Below are positions 47,701 through 60,513 of a stretch of 64,000 nucleotides of DNA, piece after piece. The notes beneath the pieces were generated by a model. The model ran no database searches and had not been told where the DNA came from. It was given only the letters and a program-made list of their open reading frames with translations. The position numbers and the translations under genes were made by a program. Position 1 is the stretch's first letter. Every line of letters starts with the position of its first letter. The stretch is from Schoenoplectus triqueter (Eukaryota > Streptophyta > Magnoliopsida > Poales > Cyperaceae), in NCBI GenBank assembly GCA_964058805.1, contig CAXKVV010000187.1:1-64000 (forward strand). The letters are read 5' to 3'.

Positions 47701-50700
47701 GTTTATACATGTTATTTGTTTCAGGGGCAATAATCAGAAGTACACTGGAATATAGCAACTCTCAAGCAAGCAGATAATATTGTCTTAGTCTCTTACAATG
47801 TATACATATGGACATGTATCTATAATGCAAACCATTTTATGTTAAGCAAATGAAATGAAATTTCTAGTTTGTAAAGCAAACAAGAAAAAAAATTGCAACT
47901 TCAACTATGGAAAAAGTAATCAAAGAATACCTGCTGAAGCATATCCTGCATAACCGCAATTTGATCAGAAGGAGCCACTACCTTAGCTGAACTGGTCCGA
48001 CCTATTTGCTCTGTAGTCCCATTAGCAGAATCAGCACGATTTAAAGTGACAAAAGACGGAGATGGAAGGTCTGCCGTTTGAAGTGGCTCTTTTATTTTCT
48101 CCTTCTCCTTTCCTTTCCCAGGCAAAACTGATAGTGATTCCTCCAAGACCCTTGATTCTTCCATTTTCTCATACCCATCCCTCAATCCCTCTTTCAATTG
48201 CAAATCTCGCTGCCCAGAAAACTCAACCCCACTGCCCTCTGGGGTTTTCAATTCATCTGCACTTTGGGAGTCTGCCATAACATGAGGAGCCTTTGTCATT
48301 TCCATACTGGATTCCAAAGGCCTGTTCAGTTTGTCATTGGCCTCTTCAGGTGTACCCTGGAGGTCCTTTGTGGTATCAAATTCTTTTTCTTTCACTTTAA
48401 ACTCTTCATTTCTATTGGTTTCTGCTGAGGGTGAAGCAGTATTAGAGATTGCACCTGACAAGATTTCTGATGGGGTTATCAGGTGCGTTGTGTTGAGCAT
48501 CAGACGGGGATTCGGCAATGCTGAAGTATCTTCTTTTGGCTGATTGCTATTAACCAAATCATTATCTTTTCTCCTGTCAACATCATGATCTCCACCATGT
48601 GATGATGAGGACTGACCCCTTTCCAAACTCTTCTGAGGGCTCTTCGAGGAATCCAGATACAATGTTGCCTTGCTTTCTGTGTGAACAAGTGGAGGGGCTG
48701 ATGGTTTCACCTCCGGATTTGTTGCTGGCACATCAAATGTACGTCTTCCAGGAGCGTCTGAACTGACTTCTACAGTAGATAACTCAGTTACAGACTCTGA
48801 GACAGCTGTACGAGAAACAGATGGTTCTCTGACCAATCCCCCAGCCCCGCTGTCAGATGTAGAAGGGGGTAAACAGAGTGCCAATTCCAGGGCATATTGC
48901 TGTATCGCCATGGTCTGCACACAGTATACTTGCACCACCTGCTCCCCATTTGGAAGTGACTCGCAAGTACCAGTGAGGCTCAGAATTGGCATGGCCACTG
49001 TGAAATCAGCAATATAGTCCATGCGGGTGGACGCTGGGAATGGGCCATAATCTATGTGAACAGCATAAATGGCATTCTTCTTCGCATTTGCAAGAACTAT
49101 GAGGCTTGCCTGGGGGATGACGGTTACTTGGTTGAAAAATGCCTCATCAAGTTGGGGCTCTGATGAGCTTCTGAGATCCAAGGTTTGTGTGCATTGCCAT
49201 GATTCTGAGTCACTAGGTAGAAGCCAGCCTTCTTCACTTGTTGAGGACCATACTTTGATCTCTCGGTTCAAAGGACCCTGAAATAGAAAACAAAATAGAC
49301 ATTATTTCCTGACTAGGTAAAAAAGTGCAAGGTGATGCATTATTTAATTACAATGTTGCACCTTAAGGATCCCCAAAAAGCTTACAAAATACAGACCTTG
49401 ACCAATATCCAAGTGTGCAACATTACTCATTATATGTGGCATGCTATGCACTAGCTTTGATGACATAAATGCAATGTAACTACAGTACATAAAAAGAGGT
49501 AGCATGTTTTTCGTGGTCCTAAAAGTTAAAACCGCCTAAAAACATTAAAGCAAAAGTGAAGCTGAATATGTACTGCGGTGACGAGATTGATATGATCAGG
49601 GTGCTCAGGTGCAGTGAGGAAGGCGGCACAGTTGACTGGCTGACCATCATGAGGTCTTAGCGTGGCAAGAGGCACCTGTTTTCTGTCATCCCATATCTTT
49701 ACCTGTACCGCCAAAGAAGAGAGAATAAAATGTATTAATATTATTTTAGAAGAGATGCAGAATAACACTTATATAAGATGAATGAAAATTAAAAACTGAA
49801 GCAACAAACCATGCCATCGTTTGAAGCTGAGACGAGGCGGGTTGTCATCCACTGAGAAAGGGACAAAGCAGTGATATCACCATCATGCTTACCAACAAAA
49901 TGGACTCCATCTGCCAGCTTGTCAATCGGACACTTAAGTGGCTCCTCTGCAGTAAAATCCTTCCCCCTACCCACCTTGGTGATGTCAATTTTCAGTACAC
50001 GATTTTCAATACCAACATATAAGATCTCCTATTAAGTTCAAAAAATAAATAAAATGAATTAGCATTAATCTTCACCTTATTAAGTACTTGTACTGTGGGG
50101 TGTTATGCTTACTGCAAAAACCTTATACAACAAATCTTAAAAAAAAAATCAAGAACAGAAGCACAGATTATGGTCCCAGGAACCTCACCAGAGAGGCGAT
50201 CTAGATAAAGAGGGGGAAAAAAAGGATGATGCTAAAATGGAAGTACTTGTTTATGAGAGTGCCAGCAGATATGTGGGTGGTATGACTCAGTGTCCCCAAC
50301 AATCTGAAGTGCAATTACAACTTTGCCTGTTATTTGGGGTTTATTTTCCTCATCAGATCCTTCGTCAATTTTCCACACAAAAACCCTTCCATCTACACTT
50401 GCACTGAAAAAAAGACAACAGAAGATGGATTTAATCAAAGTAATTTAGGAATGACTATATCCCATTTCAGACATACACAGCTCCCATCAAGTAGCTGATT
50501 TTCTGTATAACCACCATCTGCACTATTATATGGCGTGCTCTTGTAGAATCAATCAATGTTTTCTTTATTTTTGCACAACTTTGTGGTTTTGATGGGACAC
50601 TCAGATAACTCAAGAAATACTTCTTTATGGTACATTACATAAACTTGTACAAGTAATGCTTAATTCCACAATTCAGAGCTAATCAGCTTATCATGAACAC

Positions 50701-52181
50701 CTAAAATAAAATTACCTTGCCAAAAGGTGAACATCCTCAGCAAAGAAAGCCATATCTGTGACCCTCTGATAAGAACAACTAAATCATTCAAGAGAACAAA
50801 TGCAAGAAAATACAAGAATCATAAAGTCTGTTCATATCTTAAGATTATCTAATACTATAACAGCCATTATTATTTGAAATAAAGAATTTCAAAAGATACC
50901 GCACTAGAAGAAACATTATGTGTAGTCATTGACGCTGAAATACTCATTTTTCACACATATTTCCTTCTTAGCCCCCAAATTAATAATTACATTTACGTAA
51001 TTTAACTATAACAATAGAACCCTGCTTACATTTCAACTCAACTTGACAATGTGACAAAACATGGGGCAAATGATGACACAGAAAAGTTGGTACCCTTGAG
51101 AACTGCTCTCTGAAAAGACAGTACCTAATTTGATGATTACTTGGATGCATTAAGATGACCGCTTCTAGTTACCATAAAACCCAAATTCCGTACATCTGAT
51201 CAGAAGAACCATTTCAACCCAAGATTCAAAAAGAATTTAATAAAAAACTGTCAAGCACCGCAAAGGCAAAATCAAACTGCTCAGATTTGCACAAGAAATA
51301 CACAACTCAGAAGCGTAACAATCAAGCACCACAGAGATAAGCTACACAGATCTTCCACATTGATAATAGCACAGACAGACGGAGAAAGTCAGAGCAAGAA
51401 AGATTTATACCTGAGTATGACCCCGAAGAAGTGATCTAAGAGCAGTGTTGATATTGAGCACCCGTATATTACCCATCCTAAGGCCATACACTATATAGCT
51501 TCGATTTACAGCAATCTGCCTTCCCAATACCAAACCAGGATCTGATGTGTACTTAGTGATAGGTGTAACCTCCAGTTGTGGTGCTCGAGCCTCTCCTGCC
51601 AATCTTGAATCAACATCATGCACTGCACGGTCCCCTTCCCCTAGGTACCTGCCACGTGGCATCTTAGTACTTGGCATCCTCACAGGCCCTGTTGGCGGGA
51701 CTGACGGGATTACTGGAAGGATCGGGGCTGAAATGACTGAGGTTGGTGGAGTATTAGGGTTTTGGCCGGGGTTTTGGGGAGGCATGGAGACTGCTGATTC
51801 AAGGTGGGAAGGAGCTGTGTTGCCAAGTAATTGCATGAGGCGAGCGCCAGGGTTGGGGCTAGGGTTTGTAACCATGGGATTAGTAGGATTTTGGAGGGGA
51901 TAAGATATGACAGGACGAGGTATGTTGGATTCAGCTGGTGCATAGGGCATATATGGACGGATGTGGTAGGGAGGGGTGGCCGGAGGGTAAGAGTAAGGGC
52001 CGTTAGGAGGCGGAGGGGAGGCGCCGCCGTAGAATCCGGCGGTGGTGGGTGAAGGCTGGTTTGGGTTAGGGTTTGGGTTGGTATTGGCGTTAGGCGGTCT
52101 GAATAGCTTTGCGAGCTCAAAAGGGGCGGAAGGTTGGGGAGGAGGGGCAGAGGGGTTGGGATTACCGGTCGGTGAGGCCAT
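44760..52181 (-). CDS. VCS: VARICOSE (EDC4-type scaffold of the mRNA decapping complex)
   Basis: Twelve coding exons on the minus strand, all with GT-AG borders and compatible phases: 52181-51411, 50765-50716, 50403-50247, 50028-49810, 49702-49574, 49277-47931, 47422-47063, 46626-46507, 46419-46249, 45845-45684, 45283-45158 and 45059-44760. Total 1,303 residues; Arabidopsis VCS is of similar size. Residues 1-180 are rich in Pro and Asn. A WD40 region follows (about 200-560: [63 protein letters not shown]). Then come a long Ser/Glu-rich linker and a conserved helical C-terminal part ([55 protein letters not shown]). VCS links DCP2 and DCP1 in cytoplasmic P-bodies. The start was chosen at MASPTGNP; an upstream in-frame ATG gives a Ser/Leu-rich extension I judge to be leader. 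Confidence 0.95.
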
Positions 52182-52352
52182 CGCGCCGATGAGAGAGAGA
52201 GCTAGGGTTTGTACGGATGGATGACTACTAAGTTGCGCCGGAGAGGCGGGGAGGAGTGGATCTGAGAGAGAGGGGAGGGAGAGGAAGAGTCGGGAGGAGA
52301 AAAATACACAGATAGTGGCGAACTGGAGGGGAGAAACACTAAGCAAATGGCG
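52182..52352 (-). promoter_or_regulatory. VCS 5' leader/promoter-proximal region
   Basis: GA/CT-rich leader with AAACCCTAGC on the minus strand just upstream of the ATG (about 52201-52210). It is cut short by a foldback element beginning near 52353, so core promoter sequence must be very short or lie within that element. Confidence 0.5.
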
Positions 52353-53297
52353 GAATTTTTACTTAAATAATCTGAAATATTAACTAATTTAAGTTAATAA
52401 CTACATACTCAACTTATTTTTATAGATGATAGTAGCAAAAACGTAACTCAGGCTAACGTCCTTCGAAATATATTTTTTATTTCCAACAGTTGAATGCGTC
52501 TAATCAAGATTGAAAAATGCAAGCTTAGCTCACGACATTTAGTTCAAACTTAAAGAATGTAAGTTCAGCTCATATCCTTTACTTGACCCAATATGTAGAT
52601 CTTTCCGCGAGCTTTCCAAATTGTATTTAAACGTTCCGATCGGAGTTTTCTATAAAAAAATTATAAACATTTAAATATCAAATTTTCAACTCATCAACAA
52701 ATATTTAGAAAATTTTCAGACCACTACTCATTATATATAATAAATAATTAAAATTATATTTATGTATGTAAATACTTCAAATTGTTTAAAATTATAATTT
52801 AAATTTAAATTTTTTTCATTATCGACAGGTTAGCTATTAATTATTTTTTGAACTATTTAGACTCATTTCACTATTTATATATATATGACAATTATTATTC
52901 AAATACTTGTATTATTATAATGAGTAGTGGGTTGAAAATTTTCTAAACATATGTTAATGAGCTGAAAATCTGATTTTTTAAATATTTATAATTTTTGATA
53001 GGAAACTTGGATCGGAATGTTTAAATACAATCCGAAAATCTCACAGAAAGATCTATTTGTTAGGTCAATAAAAAGCGTGAGCCAGGTTTGCATTCTTCAA
53101 GTTTGAACTAAATGGCGTGAGTTGAGCTTGTGCCCTTCAATCTTGGTTACACGTGATCAGCTGCCAGGCACAAAAAATACACTTTGAAGGGTGTGAGCCC
53201 GGGTTGTGCCCTTGCAATGATCATCTGTGAAAATAAATTGAGTGCGTAGTTATTGGCGTAAATTAATTACTATTTAAGGTTGTCTAAGAAAAAAAAT
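52353..53297. mobile_element. Long-TIR foldback element, copy 1
   Basis: The two halves are inverted copies. Left-arm words such as TTAATAACTACATACTCAA, CAAGATTGAAAAATGCAAG, CCGATCGGAGTTTTCTAT and CCACTACTCATTATA reappear, reverse-complemented and diverged, between about 52915 and 53297. Arms are about 350-380 bp around an AT-rich centre near 52740-52900. No coding capacity. The structure suggests a Mutator-like or foldback transposon. The target-site duplication is not clear. Confidence 0.7.
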
Positions 53298-53364
53298 TCA
53301 CCAAAGGCAATGAATTCTTTCTAGAACGACTTTGAACAGTGACTTATTTACATCAAGAGTCACG

Positions 53365-54165
53365 GTCTAAACTTATTTTCACAAAAAAATATGAAAAATA
53401 CGCAACTCGGGCTCACGCTTTCAAAGTATATTTTTCATGCGTGACAGCTGACTGTGTCCAACCAAGATTGAAAGGCACAAGCCTAGCTCACTCTCTTTAG
53501 TTCAAACTTGAAGGGGCGCAACCCGACTCGTGCACTTCAATTAAGCTAGTAGATGAACCTTTTCACGAGGTTTTCAGATTATATTTAAATATCCCGATCG
53601 GAATTTTCTATCGTAAGTTATAAACATTTAAACACCAAATTTTCAGCTTATCAACACATATTTAGAAATTCTTCAGCCTGCTACTCATTATATACAATCT
53701 GATTAACTATTAATTATACTTACATTTACATTTCATTATCGATGGGTTATATTTTTAATCATAATTTTTAATATAAATTTAATTAATTTTATACTATTTA
53801 TATATATAAATATTTAAAATTATATTTATATTTTTAATGAGCTAAAAATTTGATTTTTAAACGTTTATAACTTTTGATAGGAAACTCTGATCGAGACATT
53901 TAAATACAATATGAAAAGTTCGCCAAAAGGTCTATCTGCTTGCTTAATTGAAGAGCATGAGTATGGCTTGTGTCCTTCAAGTTTGAATTAAAAGGGCATG
54001 AATTGGGTTTGCGCCCTTGAATCTTGGTTGGACGCAGTCAACTGTTGGGCAGGAAAAATATACTTTAAATGGCGTGAGTCCGGATTGCGCCCTTCCTATG
54101 GCTCTCTGTGAAAATAAATTTAGAAGTGTATATAAGTGGTGAGGTCGGCTCTTTAAGAAAAAAAA
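53365..54165. mobile_element. Long-TIR foldback element, copy 2
   Basis: Second copy of the same family, directly beside copy 1. The left arm has ACGCAACTCGGGCTCACGC, CAACCAAGATTGAAAGGCAC and CCCGATCGGAATTTTCTATC. The right arm (about 53825-54165) repeats these in reverse complement. Both copies end with a TAAGAAAAAAAATC-like word (53284 and 54155). Arms have diverged by many substitutions. Confidence 0.7.
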
Positions 54166-55829
54166 TCAAAAACAATGGTGGGTTTTGAGAGATTTTAACA
54201 GATTTACCCTTTAAAAATGCCGTTTTAAAAATTGTACAAGATGACCAGAAAATTTATGTTTCGAAACATCAAATAAAGCTTGCTTGAATTTGAAATCTTG
54301 TTTCTTGCACCGATATATTATGGTTTTATACCATCAAAGATTGAATTTATGATTATCTTTACATTTAACTAGTCCAATTAATGGAAAAATATATATAATA
54401 CTTTTTAGCTGGTGGTACAGTAACCTGAACTATTTTAGTGTTTTATTCACACAACCGTGCGATGAGCTCACAAAAAACATAACAAATGGAAAACATTTAA
54501 AATATAAATTAGAAAGTTATTCTTCCTCTTTCTGAAGTTTTATATTAAAAAAAACGTTCTTCCTCTTTTACAAAAGAAAAATAGTAACATAATAGGCAGA
54601 GGTAGAAATTCAAGCTAGTGGAGTTAACATGAGCTATTCAGGAGGATATATTTATAATTTTAAATGAATATAATTATCTATTTTGTTTTAATGAATATAT
54701 TGGTAGGTATCTCGCTGACCGACCTTCAAAAAAAAATAAAATAATTAAGTATGTGTATTTTTGAAGTTATTTTCCTTTGTAAAATTGAGTGGGTTATATT
54801 GAATTGAACCCACTTGATCTTTTGAGATCCGCTACTAATCATGTACTCATAGTTTAGAAATTGTGATCCTAAATACCACAATAAAATGTACATTATATAT
54901 CTGCTAAATCATGAATGAGGGTTTGAACTAATTTTTTTTATATAGCTTGAAAACAAAATATTCTGGGAAATATTAATAGTTAAAAATCTAAGTTGTCCTA
55001 TGTACATTGGATGATTGAATTTTTAGGATAGCAAACTCCACCATTTAAGTCTTTGAGTACGTATTTTTTTTCCTATCTAACAAATAATATGGAACATTCC
55101 CTTCTCTTATTCATATTTTACAAAAAGATAACAACAATACGTTTGCTCAAATATCATAAAAAAACAGAATGCACAAATTCGCAAATGTTATCTATAGATA
55201 TACTTTTCAGAAAACACTTTTAAATAGTACATATTTCAGAGAGGGTTTCGCAATTCTTTCAAAAGTAAGGATGTCTTGTTACTTTATGTATGAGGAGGCT
55301 ACAACAAGTTACCAAACCCATTGATCATTGATCCCTATTCCTAAGTCTGATCTTCTCCATTTCTCACAAACAGGAGATGTCCTTAACCCTTAGCAGTGGT
55401 AGTGTGGTACTATTGGCTATTGGTTTGGCAAGGAAACTTTTTCAGAAATCTCAGGCTCAGACTCTCAGTCCCATGTGATATTATACTTCCAATTTCCAAA
55501 AAAAGAGATCAAGAAGATTTGCATCAAGGCTAAAAAAATAGAGAAGATCAGAACTATTACTCTTTTATAAAATTTCTTCATTTTTTCTACAGCACTCCAA
55601 TACAAAACTGCACAAGTTTTGTAATCTCGTTGCTTCACAATTTCAACTCCACTTTGATGATGTGGAAGTGGGACAGTATACTAAAAGAATTATGGTTTCT
55701 TTTATCAATTTTTTTATGACTGATTGTGGATACTAATCTATATTTGCAGTTTTTAGAAGTAACGAGACAAGTCTTTTTTTTTTGTGTGTGTGTGGAGAAA
55801 AGTAGTTAGTTGCCTCTCGTCAGCCTACT
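54166..55829. other. AT-rich intergenic DNA
   Basis: No gene seen on either strand and no recognised transposon ends. Confidence 0.5.
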
Positions 55830-55838
55830 CTTTTCCAG

Positions 55839-55971
55839 GAGTCCTGTTCCTCTGCCGCGCAGTACCTCGCTGTACAGAACGTGGACCGTTGGATCATTTC
55901 GAGATCTGTGCTGACTTGAATCACGAGAAAATCTAACGGTCCACGTACAGCGCAGCAGAGGATATGGATTC
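55839..55971. mobile_element. 133-bp Mutator-like MITE
   Basis: A perfect 9-bp direct repeat CTTTTCCAG flanks the unit (55830-55838 and 55972-55980). The ends are inverted: GAGTCCTGTTCCTCTGC on the left and GAATCCATATCCTCTGC as reverse complement of the right. Inside, GTGGACCGTTGGAT and ATCTAACGGTCCAC pair as well, so most of the element folds back on itself. 9-bp TSDs are typical of Mutator-like elements. Confidence 0.8.
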
Positions 55972-56639
55972 CTTTTCCAGAAGTGCTGTCTTTTCATTTA
56001 CAATCCTCTTTTTTTTTCAGAACTTTTTCTACTTGCATGAATTCTGAACTGATGTATTATTGACCTTATTGAGTTATATATACATATATTTGTTTTCTGA
56101 ATCTTGATGAAGGACAGGCTAGTGGCTGGTGAAATCCAAAGCAAACGACATATACAATTAGTTTGTTAAGTGTATAATTAAGCTTGACAGGGATGGGGGA
56201 AGAAAGTCATTTATATGGACTAAAAATAATGATAGGTTACATCAGCATGATTCGATGGTCGTTTATTCCTTTTCAGGTTCAATCCAAGGACCAAACACAT
56301 ACTTCTCTTTTTAAAATGACGTTAATAAACACTATATTCATAACTTGAATATATTTATGAAGTTAGAGAACTTGACTCCTAATTCAATTATCTCCATTAT
56401 TATTACGAATAATATGTCATTGTTATTCCGACCGATGGTTCAAATTAGGGACAAAAGTCACAAAACTAAGATGGGGACGTGGGGGTTATAGAATGGAAAA
56501 TGAATTTAATTACAATTGTTTTAAACTATACGTGCATTTTGTTTATTCAAATTGAACGAACGGTGAGATGAGCAATTCGTGGGAGCAAATGTTATTGGTG
56601 AGATGTGATATATTAGTTTTTTTTGCGCATGAATCTTTG

Positions 56640-57003
56640 TTAAAGATTTTTTGTAAATAACTGTTAGCAAAACCCAGCGAAAAAACCTTTCCTAACGGTT
56701 TTTTATAAGAAACCATTAGCAAAACCCAGCGCAAAAACCTTTCCTAACAGTTTTTTTATTAAAAATCGTTAGCAAAACCCAACACAAAAATCTTTCCTAA
56801 CATTTTTTTATAAGAAACCCTTAGCAAAAGTTGTCCGATAATTTTTTTACACTTTTTGACATGTTTTTGTAACGTTTCTTCTTCCAAACCATTAGAAAAT
56901 AGTTGAACTTATTTTTCAAAATACCACCGCCTAATGTTACTTACGGTTTTCACTAAAAACCGTTAGTAAATTGGTGTTAGTAAAGCTCAGTTCTATTGTA
57001 GTG
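56640..57003. mobile_element. CACTA-like terminus with subterminal tandem repeats
   Basis: Four imperfect units of about 60 bp carry GTTAGCAAAACCCAGCGCAA and CCTTTCCTAACGG words (56660-56830). Further single copies of the CCGTTAGTAAA word follow, then the terminal CTATTGTAGTG, whose reverse complement CACTACAATAG is a CACTA-type end. Subterminal repeats of this kind bind the transposase in CACTA elements. The opposite end was not found, so this is probably a truncated copy. Confidence 0.6.
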
Positions 57004-57101
57004 TAATAAGAAGTATATAAAAACTAGTTCCCATCGTATTAATTAAAGAGATCCATATGTATCTGATCTCCATAAATGAAGCGTAGAGAGAGAGGGGAAA
57101 C

Positions 57102-57180
57102 GGGCGGTAGCTCAGTTGACTAGTAAAAAGTACTAGAGTTGTTCTACTCAAAGGTTGAGAGTTCAATACCTACCCACGAC
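57102..57180 (+). repeat. tRNA-like sequence (SINE head or tRNA pseudogene)
   Basis: GGGCGGTAGCTCAGTTGACTAG resembles a tRNA 5' half with an A box. AAGGTTGAGAGTTCAATACC, about 40 bases on, resembles a B box. The acceptor strands and anticodon stem do not form a standard cloverleaf, so it is not a working tRNA. It may be the head of a SINE. Confidence 0.5.
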
Positions 57181-57238
57181 TTTACATCTTCTGCAAAGAT
57201 TTCAAAAGAGAGAGAGAGCAAATATATCAGTGGCCGAT

Positions 57239-57707
57239 AGGGCTACAAGAAAAGTTCGTAATTCGTTCGGTGTTCGATTCGATTTTAGTTCGAGTTCGGT
57301 TTGTTCGATTAGACTTTTTTATTAGTTCGATTCAAGTTCGGTTCGATAATAATTTTAATGAACTAATTCGAGTTTGATTCGTAATAGTTCGATATGTAGT
57401 TATTTACATATATTTTTAATTATTTAGTCAATAATATATACAATAACATAATTATTTTATTATAAAATTAATGAGATATTATTAATTTATTATTAAATTA
57501 ATAAATATTAGTTAATTTCTTAAAATTTTAATCTAAAATGGATAAAATATTAATTATTTTATCTCTAGTTATTTATGATAATATAAAATTAGAATAATTG
57601 AGTTCGTTTAGAGTTCGATTTTAGTTCAAATTTGATTTAATTCGAAATAATTTCAAATCAAACTCAAACACCAAAGAGTTCGATCGAATTCGATTAGTTT
57701 GCAGCCC
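57239..57707. mobile_element. hAT-like MITE (old)
   Basis: Left end AGGGCTACAAG and reverse complement of the right end GGGCTGCAAACT. The interior is rich in GTTCGATTCG-like repeats facing each other. Flanks TGGCCGAT (57231-57238) and TGGCAGAG (57708-57715) agree at 6 of 8 bases, consistent with a decayed 8-bp TSD. 469 bp, no coding. Confidence 0.6.
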
Positions 57708-59211
57708 TGGCAGAGATTAAGATCGTTGTATAGGATTAAGAGAAATAAATAATACACTGGTGGGTGAGATTACGATTATTATAATGGTAACAAGGTATGT
57801 AATTTGAATCTCCTGTCATTGTTTTTCTCCCTCCGTCTAATTACATAAGATGATTTGATCGCCTACCTTCTTTTTATTATAAATAAATCATCATTAAACT
57901 ACTCGCATTAAGTTGTCGGGAAATTTCTCAAAAAAAGAAGAAGAAAAAAAGAGAGTCATGACTAGGAATCTAGGATGCATGGTTCTATTATTTATTCGGT
58001 GGCATTGTCCGATTTGAATAACGCCAGAATCGTACAGAAGCTTGGATTTAGTTTCATTTAAATAATACTATTATTTTTGAAAAAGGTACATTCCCAATCT
58101 ACGCTACGCATCTATTAAATAACAAGGGGATCAGACATTAATGCATTCTCAGCCAGTGAAACCATGAGCACCCTTGTACTATATAGGAGGCATGGATCCC
58201 AAATTCCCAGATTTCTGCTCTCACTCGAGAAATTATTAAAAGGCAAATCTTATGTGACCGTATCTATACAATGTGGTGATTGATAAATAATCAATTTCAA
58301 GCTTCAGATCTCTAATCTCAATCTATGACTAACATATATCTATTTTGGGCGCGAAAGCGATTAAATAGTACAATCCTTGTATAGTTTTAGTTTAATTCAA
58401 ACTCTAAAATGATGCTCCTCTGAGGAACGAGGTACACGTATTGTACCGCCTCTGGAAAGTCACATGATCGTTATAATTACGCAAATATTTTATTCCTAGA
58501 GTTCTGGTGAAAGAACAAATTAGATTCTTTTGACATTCATTTACACCGAATTATCGTTTTCCACAAAATTGCTTCTCTTACATTCAATGCAAAGCTCTGC
58601 GTTTAACACCTGGGAATGTACAAAATTGTTCCCTCAAACTGTACTTGCACTATGTTAAATCCTTCAAATTTTGTGAAACCAAATGAATCCTTTAAGAAGA
58701 TTTCTCAAAATAGTCTCACTTCTCTGATAACTCTCACATCAGAATAGAAAAAAAAAACTACCTAAAATTCAAAATCTTTTAGATTGCTTGAATCTCTCAC
58801 CAAAGTTGCGTATTAAGACACCATAGGGAGTTAACTTCAATTATTGAGAGAGTCCAAGGATTGATCTGATGCAAAGAAGCCACAAATTCAGGAAGCATAG
58901 TTTTTTTTTTTAATTTCAAAGTTTAAGCACTAGTTTATTCGTGTCTTCATAAATTTAAGAACCAATATTTGCATAAATGAACCTTCTGAAACCAAGTTGG
59001 ACCATTGCTTTTGGTAATCCAGTAATAATAACTGAAAATCTTTTAAAAAATTTCCACAATCCCTTTCCAATTATCTTCCTAGCAATGAGGTTAATAGAGC
59101 ACGTCACATAAAAATAAAACTGAAGATGTTTTATGGTAAGTCAGAACACCGAACAACTATCGAAGTTCCTAACAACTGATAATTAATTAATATTCTCAAT
59201 AAACAAATCAC
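57708..59211. other. Intergenic DNA and PP4R2 3' UTR
   Basis: No gene seen in most of it. The bases just below 59212 are the 3' UTR of PP4R2 on the minus strand, of unknown length. Confidence 0.5.
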
Positions 59212-60458
59212 TCACTGCTCCACCACCGGTTCATCAGAAGGCAGGCCCACCTTGTCAGCTGTAACAAGCTCCTCTCCAGCTGAACCACTTGCAGAATCCA
59301 AGTCTGACTGACATACAGGGGTTGCAGTGCTCTCATCATTTTTAGGTTCTTGCACCTCTTCCTCTTGCACAGACTTTTCTTCATCTTGATGTGCCTTTTC
59401 TTCCATATCTTGCATCTCTACATCTGGAGGATTAGGGTTTTGCTCTTCTGGCTCAGGTTCAAGTTCAGCATCAGGCATTTCTTCATCCATGTAACCCACA
59501 ACAGGCAGGCTCTCGGAGGTGGTCCCCGCACCATTTCGTTCTGGCTTTGGCTCTGGGTCAGTAATAGGTGTCAGCGCTTGGTCTACAAGGGGTGGTACTG
59601 GTGCCGCTACAGTGATTTCTTCTGCTTGTTCTGGTGAGGTGGGAATCTTTGGGTATGGTTCAGTGCATCTTGTGAGAGTGGAAGTCACTAATAAATTCTG
59701 CTCAACATTTTTAAAAGAATGCATACTAGTTGCATGTTGGATAACACAAGAAAAAAAAATCTAGAAGTCTTAAAATGTAGATAAGTAAACCTTCTCTAAA
59801 GCGAGAGCAAGCTTAGAAATATTGGAGTACGTGCTTTTTGGTGACAGAAGGATCTGTAAAATGCAAATAGACAAATAAATTGAATAACAAAATGACAGAG
59901 TACTTTATATAAAAAAGGCACCAGCTATAGAAGTTTGTAAAATCTGGACCTCACAAAGCCTTTGAAGAGTGAACGGAGGACCTTCATCAAAACTTAGAAG
60001 AGCTGAAAAATAATAAGTATTGGAAATCAACCCAGATATGAGACTGACATATTCAGATCTAAGCAAAAATTCTGCAATTTATACCTCGCAAAACAAAAAA
60101 TACGGCAACATACACTTTATGTCATAAATAATTACCATCAAATCATTACAAGAAGTTCCCAAACAAACCCTCCCATCATATACACTCATGTCATATGAAT
60201 GAACATGCATCTCATGTTTCATGTAATACCTATCAGGCATATTAAGCTTAAAGTGCGAGTTTATGAGTTTCCAAGATAGACACAACGGAAAAACTGCAAC
60301 ACCTTTTCTGAACTGTATAATGTTAAAAAAAACAATGGATAAAGTACCTTCATTAAGCTTAAGTACCAGCTCGTTATATGTTTCTCCAGATAATGAACTT
60401 CGTTGTGTTTCAGGATACTCAGTCAAGACCTTTCATTATTCAGAACAATTCAAAATCA

Positions 60459-60513
<55 letters not shown>

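Noticed and set aside
52182..52346. Upstream in-frame ATG extending VARICOSE by 55 residues
   Set aside because: The extension is low-complexity Ser/Leu from a CT-rich leader, and VCS family proteins begin with a MAS-type start as at 52181.
59350..59764. Plus-strand frames of 81 and 95 residues opposite the last PP4R2 exon
   Set aside because: They mirror the acidic low-complexity tail of PP4R2 on the other strand.
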